In this document: positions 44,966 to 57,563 of the stretch, piece after piece | Layout of the letters: every line of letters begins with the position of its first letter | Position numbering within the stretch: position 1 is the first letter of the stretch | Origin: Apricaphanius iberus | Taxonomy: Eukaryota > Chordata > Actinopteri > Cyprinodontiformes > Aphaniidae | DNA length: 64,000 nt | Assembly (NCBI GenBank): GCA_028564705.1 | Contig: JAPXFQ010001133.1 | Span: forward strand, 2,804,001 to 2,868,000 | Reading direction: 5' to 3' | Notes under the pieces: model-generated | What the model was told of the DNA's origin: nothing | Database searches by the model: none | The model's input: only the letters and a program-made list of their open reading frames with translations | Made by a program: the position numbers and the translations under genes

Positions 44966-47034
44966 ACTTGAAGCTGAAACTTCTCCAAGAGACGAGAGAG
45001 AAAGACACACCAAAAGTAAGTTACTTTTATCCCCTTTAACCACAGATTAATCACCACAGGGTTTGCATTTTATGGGTTTTACTCGTCTGGATTTGTAGGT
45101 CTGCTCTTGCTCGCTTCGGAGATTTGATTTATTTTGGATGCCAAATCCTGACCTGGAATTTTGAGCTTAACCTGATAAAACTTGTCCAGAGGGAGTTAAT
45201 CGTAGGTGCTAAAACCTCTAAGCAAAACCCGAACACAGAGCCAGGATCTCTTTTAATTCGCCATTTGTGGTTACTTTGAAGTAGATAACAGAGAATTCAA
45301 ATTAAACCTTAACACATTTACACCCAACTGCTTGGTTTGACTATCTGCCATTACCTTTGATTTGCTGAAATTAATTAAGATACTTCATATTTAAACCAGC
45401 CTTCATCCATAGTGTCATAGATAAATTTGTTTCTCCTGCTTTGAAATGCCACCTATGGGGATGCTAGCTTTGGGCAGCAAATTAATAAAACTAGTTGCAT
45501 TAAAAATCCACTCAGATATTCTATCTACCAGTTGACGGACAGGAATAGATATTGTTTCAAACCTGGTTAGCCCTAAACCTCACTGCTAGCTATAAATCAT
45601 GTCAAGCTAGAATCCATGTCCTCCATCTTCTATGTTGTAATTTAATCAGTTTACAGGCACGTTATCACCAACAACGGTTGTTAGTTTCTATATCACAATG
45701 CGATTTAGAAAAAGTAAGTAAATACATTGTTGTTGCTCAGTTAGCGCTCCTTTAGCTACCAGGGTTTTGCTATGCTATCATTAAAGACTACAGCTATCAA
45801 CGTTTTTATCAGCTTAGGACTCGGCTGAACGCCTGTTATATCAGCATAGGATATAAAGTCTGAACATTAAATTAGATTTTAAAATGAATAATTAAGGAAA
45901 ACTAAGGGTAAATCTTCAGTGTACGTGTGCTTTCTCAACACAATGCTGAGATCTGGGAACCAGAAACCACATGTGAAACTGGATGGATTCACATCCATCC
46001 TTCTTCCATGTCCAAAGTTTTAGGTGATCCTGAAGCAAAATATGTATAAACCTTTATATATATATATACATGGGTATTTTGAGCCATTTCTGCAATGGTT
46101 CTTGTAAATTGGTTAATATTTTCCTTGTTTTAATGAAATATGTTCTAATAGGATTTAAACTTAGATTCAGAGTACTAATTGCTTTGAATTGATATCATAG
46201 CCTACAATGCCATCATTTTCAAATAATGCAAACTGATTAAGTATTAACAGCAGGGTTAGGGTTTATCAGCATATGTAGACAATGTATTTTCAAATTACCA
46301 TGTACAGCTAGGTGTTCTAATAACTGAAGCGGTGGTGACAGGGGACATGAGTACATCGACTGTGAGATAACTGGTTTGTAAAATATATTTAATTGAAAAT
46401 ACGTACATAAAGAAATGGAATCTAAATATTCTCTAAAAAGAATACATATAATCATTGTATCCCATCAAACATGTATCCATTGGTAGGACAAATTTTCATC
46501 TACTCTTAAAATTAAGTCGACACGAAAATCCCTTTCTGCGACACGTGTCATAAAGGAAAAACTGGAACTACAAATAATGTTTTATGTTTATAAAACAAAC
46601 ACCTGGTTTATATTAATATTGATTACACACTAAAATATGGTGGTTCTAAATTTAAATGAATTAAACAACTAACAAGTGATTAAAATTTTAGGGCAGCAAG
46701 AAAAATATCTGACAAATAACTGTTTCTACAAACAAGTATGGTGGACTGGTCCTGCCAAAGTTGTAAATAAATAAGTGTGGAAAAATAAAACAGAAATGGA
46801 TAAATAAGCTTATAAATGTGAAGATAAGTAAATGAGTACATAAATACAATGGGGAGCCTAAGTCTCCTCCCCTCCTTCGGCCCGTGGATCCCCTGGGTGA
46901 AAAAATTATGAATGGAACTCAATGGTGCAATTAAAGGTATTTTCTGGTCCGCTTTGTCTTATGTCCTGAATCACACAAATGTTGTACTTCGATTTAATGT
47001 TCATGTTTAATGTTCCTTTCTTCGGGCTGGAGGC
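44966..47034. other. Intergenic, AT-rich, nothing recognised
   Basis: Two kilobases with no supported gene, RNA or repeat apart from a short TATATATA run near 46,058. Short frames carry no domain. Confidence 0.55.
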
Positions 47035-47039
47035 TAGAT

Positions 47040-47086
<47 letters not shown>

Positions 47087-48165
47087 CTTTATTCATCTCC
47101 AAGAGAAATTCACAGTTCTAGCAGCTTACGGGAACACAGGGGCATGCAGGGAGAATACAATATAAAAATTTAAAAGAAGAACTAAGGTAAAATATAATGG
47201 TATAAAAAAGTATAATGTCTGCCAGTCCAGTTCAAGTGCAGTTGTGCAGATGTCAGTATGCAAAAACAGTTGAGTAATGGTCAGTTTGTACGTACTTAGA
47301 GTCCAACTTGTAGATGTGTGTGTATGATAAAGTGCATGTGTGACCGAAGGTGCATGGTGTGATTAGCATTAAGTCCAGTGTTCTATGGTTGATTTTATGG
47401 CCCTCCCCCTAGAGTTGTTGAAGAGCCGCATGGCGTGGGGGAGGAACGATTTCTTCAGTCTGTCAGTGGAGCAGGACAATGACAGCAGTCTGTCACTGAA
47501 GCTGCTCCTCTGCCTGGAGATGGCGTTGTGCAGTGGATGGTGTGGACTGTCTATGATGGACAGTAGCCTGTTCAGAGTCCGTTTCTCTGCCATAGATGTA
47601 AGGCTGTCCAGCTCTGTGCCAACAACAGTTCCTGCCTTCCTCACCAGTTTGTTCAGGCGTCCAGCGTCTTTCTTCTTGAGGCTGCCCCCCCAACACACCA
47701 CTGCGTACATGAGGGCGCTCGCAACTACAGACTGGTAGAAGATCTGTAGCAACTTCTTGCAGATGTTGAAGGACGCCAGCCTTCTGAGGAAGTACAGACG
47801 GCTCTGTCCTTTCCTGTACAGGGCGTCTGTGTTGGCAGTCCAGTCCAGTTTGTCATCCAGCTGCACTCCCAGGTATTTGTAGGTGTGAACCACCTCCACA
47901 CAGTCACCTTTGAAGTTGACAGGCTCAAATTGCGGTCTGATTCTCCTAAAGTCCACCACCATCTCCTTGGTCTTTGTGGCGTTTAGGAGCAGGTGATTAA
48001 AGTCGCACCACGTGACAAAACGTTGGATCAACTCCCTGTATTCCTCCTCCTGTCCACTCCTGATACAGCCAACGATAGCTGTGTCGTCCGCGAACTTCTG
48101 CACGTGGCAGACCCATTGTCTCACTCTTCTTCTGCAGTTGTAGTACACTAAACTTTTTTACACAA
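47035..48165 (-). mobile_element. 3' part of a Rex1/Babar-type (CR1-like) LINE with (GATA)n tail
   Basis: The minus-strand element ends in a (TATC)n tail, seen on the plus strand as (GATA)n at 47,035-47,090, followed by ACTTTATTCATCTCC. It carries the C-terminal half of a reverse transcriptase. A 5' truncation near 48,165 is typical for LINEs that copy themselves from the 3' end. Confidence 0.85.
47369..48148 (-). pseudogene. Reverse transcriptase C-terminal half of a Rex1-type LINE, 5'-truncated
   Basis: The open frame of 259 codons contains the catalytic FADDTAIVGC box near its start, then DDKLDWTANTDALYRKGQSR, LYFLRRLASFN and YAVVCWGGS, the order found in the thumb and C-terminal part of Rex1/Babar LINE proteins. 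It stays open without stops, so the insertion is fairly young, but the N-terminal half and the endonuclease are missing. No function in the host is implied. Confidence 0.88.
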
Positions 48166-48599
48166 AACCTAAAGTAAATTTTCCCTCCGGTCGAAAATCA
48201 GCGTTTTCTCTGCATCAAAATTTTTTTTTAAATTCACAGACAGACTTAAACTTGTACAGTGGGGCAAAAACGTATTAGCCAGCCACCAATTATACCAGTT
48301 CTCCACTTAAGATGAGAGAAGCCTATCATTTTTATCATAGATTAACCTCAACTATGAGACAAAATGAGAAAAAAAATCCAGAAAATCGCATGGTCTGACT
48401 TTTAAAGTATTTATTTGCAAATTATGGAGGAAAATAAGTATTTATCACCTCCAAACAAAACAGATTTCTGTAACTTCTTCTGTAAGAGGCTCCTCTGACC
48501 TCCATTTGTTACCTATATTAATGGCTCCTGTTTGAACTGGTTACCAGTATAAAGACACCTGTCCACAACCTCAACCAGTCCCACTCCAAACTCCACTAT

Positions 48600-48970
48600 A
48601 GACCAAAGAGCTGTTAAAGGACAACAGGAACCAGATTGTAGAGCTGCACCAGGCTGGGAAGACTGAATCTGCAATAGGTAAGCAGCTTGGTGAGAAGAAA
48701 CCAATTATTAGAAAATTGAAGACATCCAAGACCGCTGATAATCTCCCTCCATCTGGGGCTCCACCAAGATCTCACCCTGTGGGGTCAAAATGAGCCCAAG
48801 AACGGTGAGCAACAATCCCAGAACCACAGGGGGGACCTAGTGAATGACCTGCAGAGAGCTGGGACCAAAGTAACAAAGGCTACCATCAGTAACACACTAC
48901 GCCGCCTGCAGCGCCAGACGTGCCACCCTTCTTAAGCCAGAACATGTCCAGGCCTGTCTGAAGTTTACCT
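48600..48970 (+). pseudogene. N-terminal piece of a Tc1-like transposase
   Basis: The frame from about 48,606 reads KELLKDNRNQIVELHQAGKT and then SAIGKQLGEK, the first paired-type helix-turn-helix of Tc1 transposases. Further blocks to 48,960 correspond to the linker and second helix set, with frameshifts. The DDE catalytic domain is deleted, so it cannot transpose. Confidence 0.88.
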
Positions 48971-49125
48971 AGCCAGTCTGTAGATCTCAACATTATGGAA
49001 AGTTCTAAAACATGGAGGAATGGGCCAAAATACCAGCCACAGTGGAAACCTGCTGAAGACCTACAGGTAACCTTTTACCTCTGGCTTATATATAGTATTG
49101 AGATGAACTTTTGTTATTGGCCGAA

Positions 49126-50656
49126 CCCAGCAAACATTGGTCCTGCGGCTATGTCGTTTCCTTGGCCAAAAATGGTTGTGGTAGGCCGGCTTAAATCGGT
49201 AAAAATATACCGAAGATTCTTCCCAAAAATGTGTTCAGATACATTTAAAGTTATCTGGTTTTACATGTATAATTGTTATTTTGACTTTTTGCTGCGTCTA
49301 GTTCAACATATACCATGTTGTGAATCAGTTGTAAGTGGACGTCCACTAGGTGACGTCCTTTAGACGTACATTTGTAGTCCATAATGACCCTCTGTGAAAT
49401 CAGATGTGATAAATCTGCGCTTAATCCTTGCATGGTTAATACTCCAATAATTAATTTAATTCCCCATGTTTTTAAAAGGTTATGAAGACGTCCACTGACG
49501 TCCTTTGCATGTAGTCAAGCAAAATGGAAGAAAAACAGGATTTATCTTTATGAAATACACACTAGGTATACAAATGATATAGATTTACGTTTCTTGTTTA
49601 AGTTACAATTACAAAGTACCCAGTGATTCAAAGCCACTGCATTTTAGTCATTATTTCAATAAAACTAATAAAAGATCTCGCAATATTACATAATCCCGCG
49701 ATAGGACAGATTATCTCACGAGATGCTAACGTGTTCTCCAGGACTTTAGCACCAGAACAACCACAAAGATGGGACGATTTGAGTTCTATGGATATTATCA
49801 AAATATCTACTGTTGGGTAAGTACATTTTGTATTATTAGATTAACGAGCTTGAGTTTGACTTGTTTGACATGAATGAACCTAAAGAAATGATTCCGACAT
49901 TGTCACCTGCAATGTACCGAGTTTTGCTAACATTAGCTAAAGTTAGTAGGATAAACGGTACTTTGAACAACAGTATATTAGAAGAGAGTAAGCTTAAATG
50001 ATAAAAAGTTACAACTAACTTATTAAATTTGCCTTTTGAGAGTTTCAGTCAGAAAGTAAATGACGTGAATCAAAATTTTATATAGATTATATTTTATTAA
50101 ATGCTTTGTAGCATTTTGAGATTGCTAAAGCATTATTTCAATTTTCTTCCCATTTAGGTCCAAGAAGTGTCCAAAATTAGAGGATCTTCCATCACAAACT
50201 GTGTTAAAATTATGAACATGTTTTCCTGTTTTCCAGATGAATCGTTATTGTATAATATGTTAAAATAACTAAATGTGATGTGGAATTTTGTGGCTTTCTA
50301 TTTCATCCAGTTATCTTTGATCTACTGAAATGAAAATAAGATCATTTCTATTACAGTGTCCTTAAATGTATAAATAAAGTGGTGTTTGATCTAAATGTGA
50401 TTATAACGTGTTATAGACGTTAAGTTATGACTGGAGCGATTCTGGACCCTTTTAGAACCTTTGCCAAGTTTAGATGTGCAACGTCTAGATCGCCGGTCAC
50501 TTTTTTATACAATACAATACAAAAACCTTATAAACATCAAGAGGAAGATTTATTCTGATGTCCAGGGATGGGAAAGAAAGACGTGGAATTCACAGAAAAG
50601 AAAAGACGTCAAAGACGTCGTTTCAACGGTTAGTAAACGTCCAGATGTTTGCTGGG
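49126..50656. mobile_element. Nested 1,531-bp non-autonomous DNA transposon with CCCAGCAAACAT ends
   Basis: The left end is CCCAGCAAACATTGG and the right end, inverted, is CCCAGCAAACATCTGG: 12 bases are identical. It interrupts a Tc1 element whose sequence resumes after it with only about two extra bases (AA), suggesting a 2-bp target duplication. Subterminal regions carry clustered ACGTC/GACGT words (49,336-49,370, 49,485-49,505, 50,605-50,640). The longest frame (48,995-49,363) spans the junction and is not a transposase. The superfamily is not identified. Confidence 0.85.
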
Positions 50657-50728
50657 AATACTTATTTTCCACCATAATTTGCAAATAAATTCATTAAAAA
50701 TCAGACAATGTGGATTTTCTGGATTTGT

Positions 50729-53700
50729 TTCAGTTGTCATTGAAATTTGCTAAATTTGTTCTTAGATTGCTCAATTTTAATTTTTTCTTCAGAAGGATGC
50801 TGGATCCAGATTTCTGAGGCTGAAGTGGAGCTAGGATGTTCTCTTTGGTCACTGAATACCAAATTTTTTTCTTTTCTAGCGAGTTCAGTTCAGGCTCAGC
50901 TGTTTGAAAGTCATATCTGCCCATTTTGTCGGCGCAAATATGTCTTAGGCTGAGCATATGCTGCACACATGTTTTCCTGAGGATCAGGATCACCTTCAGC
51001 TTCAGTCACGTGATCGAGGGTCCCCACCTTCCCCCCTCGTTTCCTCCGATAACCAGCGAACAGCAGCAGCACAAATGACTGGCCGTCACTTAGCCGCGTC
51101 CGGCCTGGTTTCAATGTTCCCTGAAGGTTCGATGCACACGATTAACGGCGATCAGTTCTTATCTCCACGCACGATGGTTAAAGGTCGTCAAGCAGATGTG
51201 GACGTCTGCAGAAGCCCGAGAGTTTGACACAGACTTCCTGGAAGAAGGATGTAGAGAGAAACCACATCGTCGTAGAGGTCTGGGAAGCGTTTCTGATCAA
51301 CAGGAAAGATCGTTTTTACCCCCCCCCCCCACACTCTGTTTCTGAAGGTGTGTGAGGAGTGGAAATTACAGCAACCTAGATGTGTTATTTTCCTCCCTAA
51401 AAGAGAAAAAAATTGCTCACATTGAAGGCACGTAAAATGAAGTTAATGGTGAAGCATACTGTACATCATTAATTCTGCTTTATGGCTCTGATCTGGCAGC
51501 ATTTCCCTCCCCTACATGCCCACACTAAGCCACGCATTTCACAGTTTTATTATCTTTCTCCATGTGGTAAGTGTTTCTTTTGCGTTTTTTGCTTTTTTAT
51601 TGTTTTTGATTATCTGAATAACCGTTCCCGGGCCTCCATCATCTGCCCAGGAACAGAGTGCAGCTGAGGAAATGCTGCATTTTTTTCCCTTTTTATATTT
51701 GGCTGACTCTGGTAGAATTAATGATCCCAAAAACTCAGCATTTAAAAATCCATGAGTCAGACTGATGCTTCATGCTCCGAATTTATGTCATTCACTTTTA
51801 TGTTTTTTGGGAGGAAATAAGCAATCTAGGCTGATACTAAAACATTACCACAACATGTGTACTTTGCAGGGAGGAGAGGTTGTGGACTGCACGGGTGGGC
51901 GCAAATCAAAAGTGCCCCGTGTCAGCGTGTTCTGCCCTTAATGATGCAGCTAATATTCCCCCTGCAGGGATGGAGGGGGGACTTTCAGGCCCTTGACGTT
52001 CCCTTTTTTAAAACTTCAGCAGCTGGAGATGAATAGGTGAAGAGGTTCACGTACAGCAGGAAGCTGGGCTGTAGACATCTGGCCAGACTTTGACTTCTCG
52101 CTGCCTCCAAACATTTTCAGGTTCTCCTGTAAGTCAGGAGCGCTACAGCTGTGCCGTGCATGACAGCAAGAAATCTGTTGTTCTGCTGGATGCCAGAGTC
52201 CACCAGATTGTTGGACGGTGGGCCTCCTCGTGCGATAGCCGCAGTCACGCAGCGCTGCGTCACACTGGTGGGCTGCCAAGCTGTGGTCCAGGGCACAACG
52301 TCAGCTCCTCCACAGACACACACAAGCTCCTACCATAGACCATACAGTTGGACTTCTGGTTCCAAAAGGGGAGGTCCTGAACTCAGCGTAGGGTTTCTGT
52401 CGTCTCAGACGAGTCCCTGAATGAGCCATGGAAGGCCAAGCTGCTCAGGCTGAATATTATACACAACTCGCACTGTGTGTAACTCTTTAAATGCAGCAAA
52501 GCGACTCAGCAGCTGCCACACTTTGCTATAAAGTTGAATCATAAATCCAAAAGTGAACATTACAACCTTCATAAAACCTGGATTAATTCTAGCTTGTGGA
52601 TCCATTATGATGGCGATTAAGTGTATATATTTGGACAGTTTTGAAAATAATAAAGCGTCACTTCAGCCGGTGTGTTGTTTCATGGGAAAGTGACTGGTGC
52701 TCTGGAAGCCAAAAAAAAAACCCACGAAGAACAAAGCAGACATAAAAATGACAAACCAAAGATTGTTGTGAAAGGTTGAAAACAGAATACAAATTACCCT
52801 TAACAATAAGGGAGTTTAAAATAAAACGACTTAACATCAGAGAGATGCAAACTGAAAACACATGCAGTGAACAAACACACAAAACCACCAGAAATAAAAC
52901 TGTTGTACAAAGAGATGGGCAGAAACAATAAATCATGAAAAGTGGCTGTAATGAGACGGCCGAACATCAATAAAACCAACAAATCACATAATGTTCTCTT
53001 AAAAAACAGCAAACAAAACATCCACGATATGGCGTGGGTTGTATTCTGTTTTCAGGCAAAATTAAATATTTTTTGAGATGAGAAAATATTTACGTGGTTA
53101 TGTAAAACAAAAAAAAGTAGCTGGTTTTTCATTTACAGAAAGAAAGATATGGAAATATGAGGTAAATATGAATTTAATACACCAAAACCGAGGATAGATT
53201 TTAGTCTTTTTTAATGATTCACTCTCATAATGAATTAAATCATAATAAAAATGGTTTACTTATAGATTAGAAATCAAAGCAAAAATGGATGAAAAGGTTG
53301 AAAGAATATCAGAATGAATGAAGCAACTCTGGCAACAATTTGCTCAAATTGCAAAATCAGAGATTAAACTGAAAAGCCTTGAAAGTAAACAAAGAGACAC
53401 AAAACCTAAGAAGCATTTACAGAACGAAACGACCAACAAGAAACGGCTTCTGTGAAAGCCATTCAAAAACACCGAACAGGCATCTAGCAGTTATGCTAGC
53501 AGGAACGCTGTTAGCTGTAACAGCGTTACACAGGAGAACAAAAATAAATGTACAATATTTACGCGATTATAAGACGACCTCACATTTTTATGTCTTCAAC
53601 AAAAAAAACAACGGACTATATTCAGGTCAATAACGAAAGCGCTAATTTCAAATCAACACTTTGACTTTCATCCCTATTTACTTACAAGCTAGCATTAGCT

Positions 53701-53749
53701 TCAACAGCACAGCTAGCAGCTAGTCGGGGCAAATAAGCAAGTTCCTTTT
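50729..53749. other. Intergenic, no gene recognised
   Basis: Three kilobases of mixed composition. 50,940-51,260 and 51,840-52,440 are less AT-rich and carry short open frames on both strands, but none has a domain or a clear exon structure. A poly-C run lies at 51,320-51,330. Confidence 0.5.
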
Positions 53750-54185
53750 TAACTAATTATTTTATTAGTATTTTTTCAAATTAAAACGTTCTTTGTTTAA
53801 GTCTTTTTAAATGTTGCAAAAATATTTTGATTAAATACATTTAAAGGAATAATAATGTAGATGCAGTACTTTTTAATTTAGAAAAGCATGTTAATTATAT
53901 TTAAAATTTTGAATTAAATTAAAACCTAAAATTTATTTTTATATTCATTGTTTTATGTGTTACTATTGTTACAATCTGATGCTTTAGTTTAAACTTTCTA
54001 TTTTGTTTGAGCTTCATATTGTCTCGGCTAATATTAACAATTACCTCTGATTGATTTTTAGGATCAGGAAAATAAACTCTGCCTTCTTTCCCAGATTAGA
54101 ACAAATTTTGATTGAAATGTTTTTATTGTGGGTATAAGTTTTTATCAGGAAGGGGGCCCCCTGAGTCAAAATCTGCTAAAGGCAT
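53750..54185 (+). repeat. Dispersed repeat (family A), plus-strand copy
   Basis: Shares ordered blocks with 9,060-9,425 (TTTAAAGGAATAA, ATTCATTGTTT, a block around CAATCTGATGCTTTAGTTTAA, TTACCTC and CCCAGATTAGA). The right part continues into GGGCCGGCCCTG. Confidence 0.65.
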
Positions 54186-56029
54186 AATAAAACTTTGGGC
54201 CGGCCCTGCACCCAACATCTTATGTCGCCATCATCCACTCATGCCTCCGCACCAGGGTACCAGTAAAAAGGGAACCAGCTCAACCATCCGAAAGCATCTG
54301 AAATCCAAAGCTACTTTGTAGAACAACAGATGCCATCTTTGCGCTACTCAGAGACAAAGAGAGCTCCTCGCTATCTTACTGCTTAATCAGGCCGGCAGAA
54401 TTCCCGATCTCCCTGGATTCGTGCCCTTATCCACCGGCGGTCCCCAACCCTGGTGCACAAACACAGGCCAGAACAAGGACGACACGCTCGACGTCTACAG
54501 CCCAAGGCTTCTGTTGCACAACCACCGGAAGGAGCTACTCCACACGGGCCTGGCACGGTCCGACCGCCCTGTTGCCACACGTCATGCGCCCGCCGTCCTC
54601 CTCCCAACGCTCTCCCGCCTGTGTCTCTTTTTACGGGATGTAGCGTGACGTTATTTCTTCAGCGTGAGAAAATCGATGTGTGGCGGGAGAGCGTGTGAAG
54701 ACGGTCAAATGTGTGAGTCTCACGGTCATCATTAGGGTAAAAAATAGTGGTTTAACCTAGAAAGAATCACACACAGGGTCGGAGAGAAATTGAAGTTAAA
54801 TGAGCTCTGCAGTGTGAGATAGAAGAAAGTAAAGTTGCAGAGGGAGACCAGGAAGATACTCTGGTTGACCGTGTGTCTCTTCTCCTTTCAGCTTCTCAGA
54901 CAGTCTCACAGCTCTGTCTCCTGGTCTCAAAAGGCCCTCCCACTGCAGTCTCTCTTTATTTGGTCAAACTTCATTAGCATCTTAAAAGAACAGGTTGTCA
55001 TAGAAAGGAACATATGTTTGAAACCAAATGACATTTAAAAAGTACATTTAAACTATGTGATAAAGAAATACACCCTAAGAAAAAATAATACAACATTATT
55101 ATTTTTCCCTAACAGTCATTGCGTGAGAGTTGGCAGCCCTGCAATTTGTAGTAGCTAGCTGAAAGGAGGGAACCCATTCAAACACCCCGGAACAGAACTA
55201 ATCAGCACTTCTGAGACGTTTTGATCTCCATGGGGAGTAGTGTTAATTGTTTTGGAGCTATAATGGGAGGCCCTTGATAGTTTGGGGACCCTAAGCAGTG
55301 GCTTAGTTTGCTTCTTTTTTAGTCTGGCTCCGATTGTTGCCTATTTTTATTTATGTGAAATAATTATTTATGAGTTTTAATGACAACTTTATTCATAAAT
55401 TATGATTCCCAATGCATGTTTTAGTAATTAGTGTCAGCCGTGTCCTCCAGTGTCTTTAGAGCAGACTTACATAACTAGGGGTCCGCGGGCCACTAGTGGT
55501 CCATGGTGGTATTGTAAGGGTTTATTGACAATGTTTTTTTTATTTTATTTATAGAAGTATATTATTATTTTACCCAGATGTGACTGAGACCTTTATCTAC
55601 CTAAACTACAGAAGGTAACATTACCTCCGTTTTGTCTATTACACTGTCATTAAAAAGATGATTTAAATCAGCAAGTGCATAAAAAAGTGAAACTTGTATA
55701 TTAGATTAATTTATTACACACAGACTGACTATATATCAAAAGTAAATTTTTTTTCTTTTAATTTTCTTGATTATAACTAGGGCAGGGTATAGGCCCGGCG
55801 TTATTGGTGCTCCAGGGGGGGGACTAACAATATGGTTCCCAATAATGCGCCCTCTGCATTCTGGTTCACACTTCTTACCACATGGTGGCAGTAACGCATC
55901 GATTCATTGGCAGCCTTAATCATCAAGAAGAAGAACGAGCGCTAACAGGACCATGCTAACTGGTAGTTATAATGTACAAAATATTCAGAGAAATACATGC
56001 AAGAAATTAATTTACAAAGTTTTTGAGTT
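54186..56029. other. Intergenic, with one GC-richer island
   Basis: 54,200-54,650 is GC-richer and open on both strands for 70-80 codons, with no family that I recognise; it may be a retroelement remnant joined to the family A repeat. The rest is AT-rich with nothing supported. Confidence 0.45.
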
Positions 56030-56373
56030 AGAATGAATGCGATTCAGTTCAATCTGATCCAGTTCGATATAGATATGGGTCAGTGCTATTAAAACCTTTT
56101 TTTTTTTTTTTTTATTTTTTTTTTTTAACCGTTATCTTAACTATATGCCTGAAATTCAATTATTTAGCACTGGGTGAATAACTGTTCACCAGGGGAAACT
56201 GTATTAACCATTTCAGACACAAAAATTAAAATAGCTGTCTGGACTTTTTCTTCTATTTCAGCTGTAAAAACGGCAAACTATTCATAAAAATTGATGTTTG
56301 AACTTGCAAATTGATTTTGTTCCTACGAGAATCGGTTCAGAATCAATTTTTCGATTATTTCAACACAGCACTA
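56030..56373 (-). mobile_element. hAT-type MITE (family C), inverted and end-truncated copy
   Basis: Read on the minus strand, it starts TAGTGCTGTGTTGAAATAAT and follows the 27,177-27,520 element through GTTAATACAGTTT, GTGAAC, CACCCAGTG and TTAAGATAACG to GGATCAGATTGAA. The other terminus (CCAGCCCTA end) is missing. An A/T homopolymer at 56,096-56,127 has expanded inside it. Confidence 0.9.
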
Positions 56374-56527
56374 ATTATAACTAGGGGTGCAGGGGTACAG
56401 TGTGATTATGATTTATGTATTTTGGGTTCGGGAGGGGTGGAGTTTTTGAATTCATTTTATTCTGTAAAGCACTTTGAGAAGCTGTGCAGTTTGAAAAGCG
56501 CTTTATAAATAAAGTTTGATTTGATTT

Positions 56528-56790
56528 CAAAGTTAAGCGATACCATGAATCGATAATTAAAATGTATAAACTCTGCAATAATTTCACACACAAAAAAAGA
56601 AATTTACTTGAAATTTAATTTTTGGTCATTTTTATTAAAAAAAATTTTTTTGTTTAATTCACCATCATTTGTTGTACCAAGCAGAGAAGAAAATAAAACC
56701 TGTCTTCCAACTCGTTGCATTTTTTTGTGTGGTAGAAGTATTGGCATTGGTAGTTGGTAGTCTAGTATCGATATGGTATCGGTCTTTAAA
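56528..56790. mobile_element. hAT-type MITE remnant (family B), second copy
   Basis: Shares GCGATACCATGAATCGATAA, GCAATAATTTCACA and AGAGAAGAAAATAAAACCTG with 11,008-11,206. The terminal GTGCATCCC is not preserved. Confidence 0.65.
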
Positions 56791-56963
56791 AAGTGGCATC
56801 ATTGCATTTCTAATTATGACAGAAAATCTATGAAAATCCCACAATCAGTATGTTTATTAATATTTTTGAAAGTTCCTACATATGCATTTGAGCTACGGCT
56901 GATCTATGTTTTTTTGTTCTGGAAATTAAAGGGGATTTTTCTAAAAGGGGAAAAGGGGAGATT

Positions 56964-57563
56964 AAAGGGGAATTCTGTTTTTTTTTTTCATTCTGGACCT
57001 TATTTTTGGCAAATTTTGTGTTTTCTTACTCACCCTGAGAATTTTAGAGCCAGTCTGAGCCGTTCAGCAGGATTCATATTCACTTCCTCCATCAGCGGAC
57101 ATCCGTAGAACAGAAGTGCTCGGGGAGGGACAAATTCCACTTGCAATAAGGTTTAATCTGCCCCAAACGCCTCAGTTGTAAGATTTTTATTATCCACTTG
57201 GATTTACGAAGTCGAAGTGAAAAAACAAAACAGAATTTCCCTTTTAACAGCCCTGCTGCGGTGTAAATGTGTATTACATCCAAATCGGCCCAGAAGAGAA
57301 TCAAGAAGCACTTCTGAGGCGTTCGTAAATCCAAGGAGAATATAAACATGGTAAAATGTCAGCATTTCGGGCAGATTAAACCTTACTACAAGCAGAATTT
57401 GTCCTGCCCCAAGCACTAGCGTTCTATGGATGTCTGCTGATGAAGTGGATACAAATACTGCTGAACGGCTCAGACTGGCTCCAAACTTCTCAGGGAGAGT
57501 AAGAAAACATACAATTTGCTAAAAAAGAAGGTCCAGGTTGAAAAAAAATCAGAATTCCCCTTT
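56964..57563. repeat. 600-bp foldback element with arms of about 240 bp
   Basis: The left arm starts AAAGGGGAATTCTG and the right arm ends CAGAATTCCCCTTT. Long stretches inside match inverted: GAGCCAGTCTGAGCCGTTCA (57,037-57,066) with its inverse near 57,460-57,480, AAGGTTTAATCTGCCC (57,149-57,164) with its inverse near 57,362-57,377, and TTGGATTTACGAA with TTCGTAAATCCAA around a roughly 115-base spacer. Arms are about 85 percent alike by eye. There is no coding frame. Confidence 0.9.

Larger units (their letters stand above)
48257..50728 (+). mobile_element. Decayed Tc1/mariner element split by a nested transposon
   Basis: Starts after TA (48,255-48,256) with CAGTGGGGCAAAAACG. The arm and the beginning of the transposase follow, then the middle of the gene is deleted near 48,970. 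The element continues to 49,125, is interrupted by the insert at 49,126-50,656, and resumes with AATACTTATTTTCCACC and TTTGCAAATAAATTC up to about 50,728, where the outer end of the right arm is lost. It is the same family as 1-289. Confidence 0.92.
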
